A stretch of 42,185 bases of DNA from positions 1 to 42,185 of the forward strand of contig NZ_JADDRL010000084.1 in assembly GCF_021538895.1 (NCBI RefSeq), written 5' to 3'. Each line of letters opens with the position of its first letter. Position 1 is the first letter of the stretch. The stretch is from Streptomyces olivochromogenes. GTDB lineage: Bacteria > Actinomycetota > Actinomycetes > Streptomycetales > Streptomycetaceae. The notes under the pieces are model-generated. The model searched no databases, was not told where the DNA came from, and saw only the letters and a list, made by a program, of their open reading frames with translations. A program made the translations under genes and the position numbers. Shown here piece by piece: positions 25,625 to 33,051 of this stretch.

Positions 25625-26371
25625 TCACAGAGCCCGTTCCCGCGCCTGCTGGGCGGCGGCCCGGACCGAACCGCGGTGCACCGGTCCGTGGCCGGGCAGC
25701 AGGAGGTCGCCGTCGAGGCGCTCGATCAGTTCCAGGGAGGCCACCGCGCGGGCCCGCTCGTGGTGGAACATGTCGGGCAGCAGCTGCGGTCCCGCCAGCC
25801 GGGAGGTGGGGTGGCCGCTGACCAGGGCGTCGCCGGAGATGACCAGCCCTGCGTCGGGCAGATGGAAGACGCAGTGGCCGTCGGTGTGGCCGGGCGTGTG
25901 CACCGGCACGGGGCGGCCCGGCAGATCGAGCGCGCCCGCACCGGGGAACGCCTCGGGAGCGGAGACCGGATGCTGCTGCGTGCCGCCCGAGCGCAGGGCG
26001 TGCACCATCCACGGCAGGACTCCCGGGCGCCACGCGTTGCGCAGCACCTCGCCCACGGACACCTGCTGCAGGAAGTCCCGGCGGGCGTGCGGCACTTCGG
26101 CCTCGTGCAGGTAGACCGGCGTGTCGTAGGTGCGGCGCAGGTACTCGGCCGAGCCGAGGTGGTCGTTGTGCGCGTGCGTGATCAGCACGGCCGTGACCGC
26201 CTCCGGCGAACCGCCCACCGCGGCCAGCGAGTCGAGGACCGCCTGCCGGTCGCCGGGATAGCCCGTGTCCACCAGCGTGAGTTCGTCCCCGTCCTTGAGG
26301 ATCACCCAGTTGGTGTTGCTGCCGTGCACCAGGTAGGTGCCGTCCGTGACCTGGCGTACGTCTGCCCGCAT
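25625..26371 (-). CDS. Metallo-beta-lactamase-fold hydrolase
   Basis: This 248-residue MBL-fold enzyme has the zinc-binding motif HAHNDH (in LITHAHNDHLGSAEYL), the later histidine in HTPGHTDGHCVF, the bridging Asp in LVISGDALVSG and the last histidine in LLPGHGPVH. It probably hydrolyses an ester, lactone or thioester in the cytoplasm; the glyoxalase II and lactonase subfamilies are the closest in pattern. The ATG at 26371 follows GGGAAGG closely. A longer in-frame start at 26434 would add a segment without family resemblance. It lies 85 bases downstream of AlkB and 30 bases before DUF4032, probably as one transcript. Confidence 0.87.
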   Translation of the reverse strand: MRADVRQVTDGTYLVHGSNTNWVILKDGDELTLVDTGYPGDRQAVLDSLAAVGGSPEAVTAVLITHAHNDHLGSAEYLRRTYDTPVYLHEAEVPHARRDFLQQVSVGEVLRNAWRPGVLPWMVHALRSGGTQQHPVSAPEAFPGAGALDLPGRPVPVHTPGHTDGHCVFHLPDAGLVISGDALVSGHPTSRLAGPQLLPDMFHHERARAVASLELIERLDGDLLLPGHGPVHRGSVRAAAQQARERAL

Positions 26372-26456
26372 GACCTTCCCGAGTCCTGAGCCCTGTTCGA
26401 CGGGGGACAGCCAATCAGATGTCCCCGGTCCCATGGAAGGAGGGGCTTTTGGACAC

Positions 26457-27089
26457 TCACCGTACGCCCTGCGGACGGAACTGCACGCTGACGCGCGGAC
26501 CCGTGGCGCGCGCGGACTTGGGGACGCAGTGTTCCCAGCTCCGCTGGCAGGAGCCGCCCATCACGATCAGGTCGCCGTGCCCGAGCGGCCGCCGGACCGC
26601 GGCGGCGCCCCCGTGCGCCGGCCGCAGCAGCAGATCGCGGGGCGCGCCGACCGAGAGGATCGCGACCATCGTGTCCTCGCGGGCGCCGCGCCCGATCCGG
26701 TCGCCGTGCCAGGCCACGCTGTCCCGGCCGTCGCGGTAGTAGCACAGCCCGGCGGTGGTGAACGGTTCGCCCAGCTCGTCGGCGTAGTGGCGGGAGAGCG
26801 CGGCGCGGGCCTCGACGAGCACGGGGTGCGGGAGCGGGTCGTCAGCGCCGTAGTGGGCGAGCAGCCGCGGTACGTCCACGACGTTGTCGTACATGGTGCG
26901 GCGCTCGGCGCGCCACGGCACGTCCGAGGCCAGCTGTTCGAACAGGGCGTCGGCGCCGCTCAGCCAGCCGGGCAGCTCGTCGATCCACGCGCCGGAGCCC
27001 AGCTCGGTCCGCCGCAGCCCGGCGAGGGAGCCGAGGCGCAGTTCGTCGCTCTGGTCGAACAGGGAGCCCTGGAGGTGGTGCGTGGCCAT
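26457..27089 (-). CDS. alkB: AlkB-family 2-oxoglutarate/Fe(II) DNA-repair dioxygenase
   Basis: This 210-residue cytoplasmic enzyme demethylates alkylated bases in DNA or RNA by oxidative repair. Iron ligands are H128 and D130 in WHGDR and H187 in SWEHCVP. R199 and R205 in PRVSVQFR match the 2-oxoglutarate and substrate arginines. The nucleotide lid region (RRTMYDN, LCYYRDGRDSVAW) is conserved. Length fits the short bacterial AlkB group. The ATG at 27089 has no strong SD, so a short or absent leader is possible. It is divergent from the TetR gene, with the palindromic operator closer to tetR. Confidence 0.88.
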   Translation of the reverse strand: MATHHLQGSLFDQSDELRLGSLAGLRRTELGSGAWIDELPGWLSGADALFEQLASDVPWRAERRTMYDNVVDVPRLLAHYGADDPLPHPVLVEARAALSRHYADELGEPFTTAGLCYYRDGRDSVAWHGDRIGRGAREDTMVAILSVGAPRDLLLRPAHGGAAAVRRPLGHGDLIVMGGSCQRSWEHCVPKSARATGPRVSVQFRPQGVR

Positions 27090-27164
27090 GTCGCCAGCGT
27101 ACCCCTTAATCGAAAATGTGTTCCATTCTGCGATCTTGCCCTCCATGGCCTCGCCGAACTCTTT

Positions 27165-27182
27165 CGATACATCGATGTATCG
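27165..27182. promoter_or_regulatory. 18-bp perfect palindrome, probable TetR operator
   Basis: CGATACATCGATGTATCG reads the same on both strands. It lies 33 bases before the TetR start and 75 bases before the AlkB start. Its length and symmetry fit a TetR-dimer site. Autoregulation of the TetR-FAD dehydrogenase pair is the likely role. Confidence 0.75.
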
Positions 27183-27215
27183 GATACAGTCGCGCATCGA
27201 ACGGAGGGCGTGACC

Positions 27216-27836
27216 ATGGAGGAGACGGCCAAGCGCGTCACCAGGCGCCGGGTGAGGACGCGGGCCAGGCTGCTCGACGCCGCGTTCACCGTGTTCGCCG
27301 CCAAGGGCTTCGGCCGGGTCTCGATCGAGGAGGTCTGCGAGGCCGCCGGCTTCAGCAGGGGCGCCTTCTACTCGAACTTCGCCACCCTGGACGAGCTGTT
27401 CTTCGCCCTCTACCGGGAGCGCGCCGACCTCATCGCCGAGCAGGTGTCCGACGCCCTCGGTCTCGACGGTCCCGACCTGGACGTACCGGCCTCCGTGGAC
27501 CGGGTCACCGAGGTGCTGCTGCTCGATGTCGACTGGCTGCTGGTGAAGACCGACTTCCTGGTGCACGCCGCCCGCGACCCGGCCGTCGCGCAGGCGCTGC
27601 TCGACCACCGCGCGCGCCTGCGACAGGCGATCGCCGACCGGCTCTCCCGGGCCAAGGGACACACCGAACTCCCCGCCGTCCTGGGCGACGTCGACGGTGC
27701 CGCCCACGCCGTGGTCGCCGCGTACGACGGCGTCACCACCCAACTGCTGCTCGACTGGGACGTCGACGCCGCTCGCGGCTGGCTCAAACAGCTGCTCACC
27801 GCGCTGCTGACCGACGGCAGCGGCACCCCCGGATAA
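27216..27836 (+). CDS. TetR-family transcriptional regulator
   Basis: This 206-residue regulator has an N-terminal helix-turn-helix (RARLLDAAFTVFAAKGFGRVSIEEVCEAAGFSRGAFYSNF, about 15-55) and a helical ligand-binding domain. The ATG at 27216 has GGAGGG 6 nt upstream. Its gene begins 33 bases after an 18-bp palindrome that is probably its own operator, and ends 46 bases before the FAD dehydrogenase on the same strand. It probably represses both until a substrate of the dehydrogenase, perhaps a steroid-like or other lipophilic molecule, binds. The ligand is inference from the neighbour only. Confidence 0.9.
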   Translation: MEETAKRVTRRRVRTRARLLDAAFTVFAAKGFGRVSIEEVCEAAGFSRGAFYSNFATLDELFFALYRERADLIAEQVSDALGLDGPDLDVPASVDRVTEVLLLDVDWLLVKTDFLVHAARDPAVAQALLDHRARLRQAIADRLSRAKGHTELPAVLGDVDGAAHAVVAAYDGVTTQLLLDWDVDAARGWLKQLLTALLTDGSGTPG

Positions 27837-27882
27837 CCACCTCCGCAAGTCAACTCCCGTATGGGGAAGGGAAACGGTCGCC

Positions 27883-29556
27883 ATGGACGCGGACGTCATC
27901 GTCGTCGGAGCGGGCCTCGCGGGCCTGGTCGCGGCGCACGAACTCACCAGCCGGGGCAGGCGCGTCGCCCTGGTCGACCAGGAGAACGCCGCCAACCTCG
28001 GCGGGCAGGCGTTCTGGTCCCTCGGCGGGCTCTTCCTCGTCGACTCGCCCGAGCAGCGCCGCCTCGGCATCAAGGACTCCTTCGACCTGGCCTGGAACGA
28101 CTGGCAGGGCAGCGCCCAGTTCGACCGGGTCGAGGACGAGGACTCCTGGGCGGTGCGCTGGGCCCGCGCCTACGTCGAGTTCGCGGCGGGGGAGAAGCGG
28201 TCCTGGCTGGAGGGCCACGGCATCTCCCTGCTGCCCACGGTCGGTTGGGCCGAACGCGGCGACCTGCGCGCGGACGGGCACGGCAACTCCGTACCGCGCT
28301 TCCACATCGCCTGGGGCACCGGCACGGGAGTCGTGGAGCCGTTCGCCGAGTACGCCAAGCAGGCCGCCCGCGACGGACTGCTCACCTTCCACCACCGCCA
28401 CCGGGTGGACGAACTGGTCGTCGAGGACGGTTCGGCGCGCGGAGTGCGCGGCACGGTCCTCGCCGCCGACGACTCTCCGCGCGGCGTGTCCTCCAACCGC
28501 GACCCGATCGGCGACTTCGAACTCACCGCACAGGCCGTGATCGTCACCAGCGGCGGCATCGGCGCCAACCACGACATCGTCCGCCGCTCCTGGCCCGAGC
28601 GGCTCGGCTCGCCCCCCAGGCAGATGGTCACGGGCGTTCCGGCCTACGTCGACGGGCGGATGCTCGACATCAGTGCCGAGGCGGGCGTACGGCTCGTCAA
28701 CCGGGACCGCATGTGGCACTACACCGAGGGCCTGCAGAACTGGGACCCCATCTGGCCCGGCCACGGCATCCGCATCCTGCCCGGCCCGTCCTCGATCTGG
28801 CTCGACGCCCTGGGCCGCCGGCTGCCCGACCCATGCCTGCCGGGCTACGACACCCTGGGCACCCTGCGGCACCTGCGCACCACCGAGGACCTCGCGGACC
28901 ACGACCACTCGTGGTTCGTCCTCACCCGGAAGATCATCGAGAAGGAGTTCGCGCTCTCCGGCTCCGAGCAGAACCCGGACATCACCGCCAAGGACCGCAA
29001 GGCGGTGCTGCGCGACCGGCTGCTCGGCAAGGGCGCCCCCGCGCCGGTGCAGGCCTTCGTGCGCAACGGCGCGGACTTCGTGACCGCGGAGAACCTGGAG
29101 CGGCTCGTCGAGAAGATGAACGGCCTCACGGACAAGCCCCTGCTCGACGCGGCCGAGGTGCGCCGCCAGATCGAGGCCCGCGACCTGCAGATGGCCAACC
29201 CGTACAGCAAGGACTCCCAGATCCAGGGCATCCGCAACGCCCGCCGCTACATCGGCGACCGTCTCGGCCGGGTCGCCACCCCGCACCGCATCCTCGACCC
29301 GGCGGCCGGACCGCTGATCGGCGTCAAGCTGCACGTCCTCACCCGCAAGACCCTCGGCGGCATCCAGACCGACCTGGACTCGCGCGCCCTGGGCGCCGAC
29401 GGACAGCCCGTCGGCGGGCTGTACGCGGCCGGCGAGGTGGCCGGCTTCGGCGGCGGCGGTGTGCACGGCTACAACGCCCTGGAGGGCACGTTCCTCGGCG
29501 GCTGCCTCTTCTCGGGACGCGCGGCGGGACGGGCGGCGGCGCGGCAGACGGGCTGA
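27883..29556 (+). CDS. FAD-binding dehydrogenase (KstD/fumarate-reductase flavoprotein family)
   Basis: This 557-residue flavoprotein has an N-terminal FAD dinucleotide motif VVGAGLAGLVAA (7-18), ribose Glu/Asp in LVDQENAANLGGQAFWS, a middle substrate domain, and a C-terminal FAD segment GLYAAGEVAGFGGGGVHGYNALEG. It belongs to the family of 3-ketosteroid-delta1-dehydrogenase and fumarate reductase flavoproteins. It probably removes or adds hydrogen across a C-C bond of an unknown substrate. No other steroid-catabolism genes are in the window. There is no signal peptide, so it is cytoplasmic. It follows the TetR gene by 46 bases as its likely target. Confidence 0.87.
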   Translation: MDADVIVVGAGLAGLVAAHELTSRGRRVALVDQENAANLGGQAFWSLGGLFLVDSPEQRRLGIKDSFDLAWNDWQGSAQFDRVEDEDSWAVRWARAYVEFAAGEKRSWLEGHGISLLPTVGWAERGDLRADGHGNSVPRFHIAWGTGTGVVEPFAEYAKQAARDGLLTFHHRHRVDELVVEDGSARGVRGTVLAADDSPRGVSSNRDPIGDFELTAQAVIVTSGGIGANHDIVRRSWPERLGSPPRQMVTGVPAYVDGRMLDISAEAGVRLVNRDRMWHYTEGLQNWDPIWPGHGIRILPGPSSIWLDALGRRLPDPCLPGYDTLGTLRHLRTTEDLADHDHSWFVLTRKIIEKEFALSGSEQNPDITAKDRKAVLRDRLLGKGAPAPVQAFVRNGADFVTAENLERLVEKMNGLTDKPLLDAAEVRRQIEARDLQMANPYSKDSQIQGIRNARRYIGDRLGRVATPHRILDPAAGPLIGVKLHVLTRKTLGGIQTDLDSRALGADGQPVGGLYAAGEVAGFGGGGVHGYNALEGTFLGGCLFSGRAAGRAAARQTG

Positions 29557-29557
29557 G

Positions 29558-29908
29558 TCAGTCGCCGAGCAGCCCGGCCAGCACCGAGGCGTGACTCTCC
29601 TCGGGGTTCTTGGACGCGGTGAGCAGGGTCACCGTCTGGGTGCGGGCCGACTCCCGCAGGCCGTCGAGGAGTTCGGCGGCCTCGGGGTCGGCGAGCTCCG
29701 CCTCGTACCGGCCGCGGAACTCCTCGTAGGAGCCCTCGCCCGCGTGGTACCACTTGCGCAGTTCGGTCGACGGGGTGAGGGCCTTGGGCCACTGGTCGAC
29801 ATGCGCCGCGTCCTTGGACACGCCGCGCGGCCACAGCCGGTCGACCAGGACGCGCAGGCCGTCCTCCGGCTCGGGCGGTTCATAGATCCGGCGCAGGCGG
29901 ACGGTCAT
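29558..29908 (-). CDS. DUF488 family protein
   Basis: This 116-residue protein resembles the YeaO-like DUF488 family: VRLRRIYEPP at the start, DGLRVLVDRLWPRGVSK, ALTPSTELRKWYH and LLTASKNPEESHA. No function is established for the family. There is no signal or membrane segment. The ATG at 29908 has GGAGG 7 nt upstream. It converges on the FAD dehydrogenase with one base between the two stop codons, so no terminator separates them. Confidence 0.85.
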   Translation of the reverse strand: MTVRLRRIYEPPEPEDGLRVLVDRLWPRGVSKDAAHVDQWPKALTPSTELRKWYHAGEGSYEEFRGRYEAELADPEAAELLDGLRESARTQTVTLLTASKNPEESHASVLAGLLGD

Positions 29909-30054
29909 GCTCGGGCCTCCGTCGATGGGCGGATGGGGTCCGGGCAGCGTACGCCGTCGGCCCGGCGCCCTGACCGTTTCCGATCGACGACGCGGCGTAA
30001 CTTGACCTGAACGAGGGGGATTTTGGGCAACATAGCCGCCTAGTCTGTGGACTG

Positions 30055-30077
30055 GATGATCATTAATGTCGATCATC
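30055..30077. repeat. Inverted repeat upstream of the M1 peptidase
   Basis: GATGATC and GATCATC form a 7-bp inverted repeat around an AT-rich 9-bp spacer, ending 22 bases before the GTG start. A possible -10 (TAGTCT) is at 30041. It could be an operator at the start of the transcript; the regulator is unknown. Confidence 0.45.
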
Positions 30078-30099
30078 GGCCACCCCCCAAGGAGCGCAC

Positions 30100-31527
30100 G
30101 TGACATCAGACCGACAGCAGGCCGTCGGACGACGCACCGCCGTCCTCCGCCGCGAGGCGGTCCTCGCCACCGTCCCCGTCGCCGTGGCGGCACTGCTCGG
30201 AGCCGCGGGACCGGCCGCGGCCGGGACGAACGGATCCGCCGGCGTGGGCGACCCGTACTACCGGCTCGCCGGCAACGGCGGCTACCACGTCCACCACTAC
30301 GGTCTGACGCTCCGCTACGACACCACCACCCGGCGCCTCGACGGCACGGCGGTCCTCACCGCCCACGCCACCCAGCGCCTGACCCGCTTCGACCTCGACC
30401 TCAAGGGGCTGAAGGTCACGCGCGTCACCGTCGACGGCGCGGCGGCCGGCGTGCGCCGCGACGGCCAGGAACTCGTCGTCACCCCGCACCGCGCCCTGCA
30501 CAAGGGCCAGGACTTCCGCGTGCGGGTCGCCTACCACGGCACCCCCAAGCCGGTCACCGACCCCGACGGCTCCTCCGACGGGTGGATCCCCACCGACGAC
30601 GGGGCGTTCGTGGCCGGCGAGCCGCAGGGCGCGATGAGCTGGTTCCCGGCGAACAACCACCCCAAGGACAAGTCCTCGTACGACTTCACGATCACCGTCC
30701 CCAAGGGGCGGACCGCCGTCGCCAACGGTGTCTTCATGGGGCAGCACACCGCGCACGGCCGGACCACCTTCCGCTGGCAGCAGACCCAGCCCATGGCCGC
30801 CTACCTGGCCACGGCGACCGTCGGCAAGTTCAAGGTCGAGCAGTACACGACCCGCGACGGCATCCGTGTGTACAACGCCGTCGACCCGCGCGAGGCGAGC
30901 GCCGCCGCGCCCGTCCTCAAGAAGCTGCCCTCCGTCCTGGAATGGGAGAGCAAGCTCTTCGGGCCCTACCCGTTCCGCGCCGCCGGGTCGATCGTCGACC
31001 GGGCTCCGGACGTCGGTTTCGCCCTGGAGACCCAGAGCCGCCCCCTCTACGACTCGGCGCCCGACCTGGCCACCCTCGTCCACGAGAACGCGCACCAGTG
31101 GTTCGGTGACTCCGTCTCCCTCACCACCTGGAAGGACATCTGGCTCAACGAGGGCTTCGCCACCTACGCCGAGTGGCTCTACAGCGAGCAGCACGGCGGC
31201 CCCAGCGCCCAGAAGACCTTCGACGCGCTCTACGCCCGCCCGGCGCACGACGGCCTGTGGGCCTACCCGCCCGGCAACCCCGGCAACGGTGCCAACCTCT
31301 TCGGCACCCCGGTCTACGCCCGCGGCGCCATGACCCTGCACGAACTGCGCCGCGCCGTCGGCGACCAGGCGTTCTTCCGCATCCTGCGCGGCTGGGCGAC
31401 GGCACACCGCGACGACCACGGCACCACCGCCCAGTTCGTGAAGCTGGCCGAGCGCGAGTCCGGCAAGGACCTCGACGGACTGTTCCGGACTTGGCTGTAC
31501 ACATCGGGGAAGCCGAACCGGGTCTAG
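30100..31527 (+). CDS. Secreted M1-family zinc metallopeptidase
   Basis: This 475-residue secreted peptidase has a signal peptide (hydrophobic about 20-40, AAAG cleavage region), the N-terminal M1 beta-domain and a gluzincin domain. Zinc ligands are H328 and H332 in HENAH and E351 in NEGFATY, with the M1 spacing. It lacks the C-terminal helical domain of full aminopeptidases, and the exopeptidase motif GxMEN reads GFALE. Substrate choice may therefore differ from aminopeptidase N. The GTG start has AAGGAG 5 nt upstream. It lies 56 bases before a lipoprotein L,D-transpeptidase, with a short palindrome between them. Confidence 0.9.
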   Translation: MTSDRQQAVGRRTAVLRREAVLATVPVAVAALLGAAGPAAAGTNGSAGVGDPYYRLAGNGGYHVHHYGLTLRYDTTTRRLDGTAVLTAHATQRLTRFDLDLKGLKVTRVTVDGAAAGVRRDGQELVVTPHRALHKGQDFRVRVAYHGTPKPVTDPDGSSDGWIPTDDGAFVAGEPQGAMSWFPANNHPKDKSSYDFTITVPKGRTAVANGVFMGQHTAHGRTTFRWQQTQPMAAYLATATVGKFKVEQYTTRDGIRVYNAVDPREASAAAPVLKKLPSVLEWESKLFGPYPFRAAGSIVDRAPDVGFALETQSRPLYDSAPDLATLVHENAHQWFGDSVSLTTWKDIWLNEGFATYAEWLYSEQHGGPSAQKTFDALYARPAHDGLWAYPPGNPGNGANLFGTPVYARGAMTLHELRRAVGDQAFFRILRGWATAHRDDHGTTAQFVKLAERESGKDLDGLFRTWLYTSGKPNRV

Positions 31528-31540
31528 ACGAACAGGCTCC

Positions 31541-31557
31541 GGAACCTGACAGGTTCC
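31541..31557. repeat. Short perfect palindrome between M1 and L,D-transpeptidase genes
   Basis: GGAACCT and AGGTTCC flank a 3-base centre. It starts 14 bases after the M1 stop. It is too small and lacks a U-run for a strong terminator, so a weak terminator or an operator is equally possible. Confidence 0.45.
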
Positions 31558-31583
31558 TCACATGTGTCGGTGAGAGTCGCATC

Positions 31584-32324
31584 ATGATCCGTCGCAGAAC
31601 CGCCGTCGCGCTCCTGGGCGCGCCCCTGTTGCTCAGTGGCTGTGGCGGCGGTGCCGCGGCGTCGCCGCGCCGGGCGCCCGCCGGCCGCCCGGCGCGGACG
31701 TCCGCGCCGGCCCCGGAGGCGACCGTCGAGGCCGCTCCTGCGGGGATATCCGGCCTCGGACCCGAGACATCGGCCGCGATACCCGGCCGCACGCGCCAAG
31801 CCGTCGTGGTGAGCGGACGCGGCAGGAACTCCCCGGTGTCCACGGTCGCCCTGCACGAGCGCACCGCCACCGGCTGGCAGGCGGGCCCGAAGTGGCCCGG
31901 GCACAACGCGCTGCGCGGCTGGAGCGCCCACCACCGAAGCGGCGACCTGCGCACGCCGCTTGGCGTCTACGGCCTCACCGACGCCGGCGGCCTGCTCCGC
32001 GACCCCGGCACCCGGCTGCCGTACGACCGCTCGACCGGCTTCTCCTCACTCGGCACCGGCTTCGAAGGAGAGCCGCTGTCCGGGGCGTTCGACTATGTGA
32101 TCGCCATCAACTACAACCGGAGGCCGGGCACGTCCCCCCTGGACTGGACCCGCCCCCTCGGCGCGCGCCGCGGCGGCGGCATCTGGCTCCACGTCGACCA
32201 CGGCGGCCCCACCCACGGCTGCGTCGGCATCGCGAGGGCCCCTATGAAAGACCTGCTCCTGGCCCTGGACCTGGACCGGCACCCCGTCGTCGTCATGGGG
32301 TACGCCGACTGGCTCGCCCGCTGA
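31584..32324 (+). CDS. Lipoprotein L,D-transpeptidase (YkuD-type)
   Basis: This 246-residue exported protein has the lipobox LLSGC, with C20 as the lipid-anchored residue. A Pro/Ala/Arg-rich linker precedes a YkuD-like domain. The catalytic motif is HVDHGGPTHGCVGI, containing HGC with the nucleophilic cysteine. LRTPLGVYGL is the usual TPxGxF-like segment. It could make 3-3 cross-links in peptidoglycan or attach proteins, at the outer face of the membrane. The ATG at 31584 fits the signal. It lies 19 bases before an OmpR-type regulator gene, so wall stress control by that two-component pair is plausible but unproven. Confidence 0.85.
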   Translation: MIRRRTAVALLGAPLLLSGCGGGAAASPRRAPAGRPARTSAPAPEATVEAAPAGISGLGPETSAAIPGRTRQAVVVSGRGRNSPVSTVALHERTATGWQAGPKWPGHNALRGWSAHHRSGDLRTPLGVYGLTDAGGLLRDPGTRLPYDRSTGFSSLGTGFEGEPLSGAFDYVIAINYNRRPGTSPLDWTRPLGARRGGGIWLHVDHGGPTHGCVGIARAPMKDLLLALDLDRHPVVVMGYADWLAR

Positions 32325-32343
32325 GCCGCTTAGGATCCGCCCC

Positions 32344-33051
32344 GTGTGCGCACATGTGCTGGTCGCCGAGGACGACGAGATGCAGGCCGAACTCATCCGC
32401 CGCTCCCTGCTGGCGGAGGGCCACACCGCCACCGTCGTCCACGACGGCCCGGCCGCCCTGGACGCGGCCCGCAGACTGCGGCCCGACCTCGTGGTCCTCG
32501 ACCTGATGCTGCCCGTGATCGACGGGTTCGGCGTGTGCCGGGTGCTGCGCGGCGGCGCCGAGGACGACGCCGACATCCCCGTGCTGATGCTCACCGCCCG
32601 CGCCGAGGAGGACGACGTCCTGCTCGGCCTGGAGCTCGGTGCGGACGACTACATGACCAAGCCGTACAGCCCGCGCGAACTGATGGCCCGTATCCGCACC
32701 GTGCTGCGGCGCAGCGGGCGCGCCGCGACCGTGCGGGAGGAACCCGTCGTGCGCGCCGGGGCGATCACCGTCGATCCGGCACGGCACGAGGTGCGCTGCG
32801 CGGGAGTGCCGGTGGAGTGCACCCCCGCCGAGTTCCAGATCCTGCTGGCCATGGCCGGGGAACCGGACCGGGTCTTCACCCGGCCGCAACTGCTGCGCTG
32901 CACCCACGGCTTCGACCGGTCCTCCACCGAACGGGCCGTCGACGTCCACATCATGAACCTGCGCCGCAAGATCGAGGCCGACCCGCGCCGTCCCGTCCGG
33001 CTGGTCACCGTGTTCGGCGTCGGCTACAAGCTCACCGGCGGCCGCGGATGA
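32344..33051 (+). CDS. OmpR-family response regulator
   Basis: This 235-residue regulator has a receiver with acidic residues in AEDDE (9-13), phospho-acceptor D53 in LVVLDLMLP, T in LMLTARA and K in DDYMTKPYSP. A C-terminal winged helix follows (FQILLAMAGEPDRVFTRPQLL, ERAVDVHIMNLRRKIEADP, GVGYKL). It should bind DNA as a dimer once phosphorylated by the coupled kinase. The start is GTG. The stop overlaps the kinase ATG as ATGA. Possible targets are the transpeptidase and M1 genes just upstream. Confidence 0.93.
   Translation: MCAHVLVAEDDEMQAELIRRSLLAEGHTATVVHDGPAALDAARRLRPDLVVLDLMLPVIDGFGVCRVLRGGAEDDADIPVLMLTARAEEDDVLLGLELGADDYMTKPYSPRELMARIRTVLRRSGRAATVREEPVVRAGAITVDPARHEVRCAGVPVECTPAEFQILLAMAGEPDRVFTRPQLLRCTHGFDRSSTERAVDVHIMNLRRKIEADPRRPVRLVTVFGVGYKLTGGRG

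Noticed and set aside
27099..27104. GGGTAC on the minus strand 10 bases before alkB, similar to one before the 79-residue gene (41357-41362)
   Set aside because: It resembles the -10 of stress sigma factors, but no matching -35 at 14-16 bases was found in either case.
30002..30007. TTGACC as -35 of the M1 peptidase gene
   Set aside because: No acceptable -10 lies 16-19 bases downstream; the nearest candidate TAGTCT is 33 bases away.
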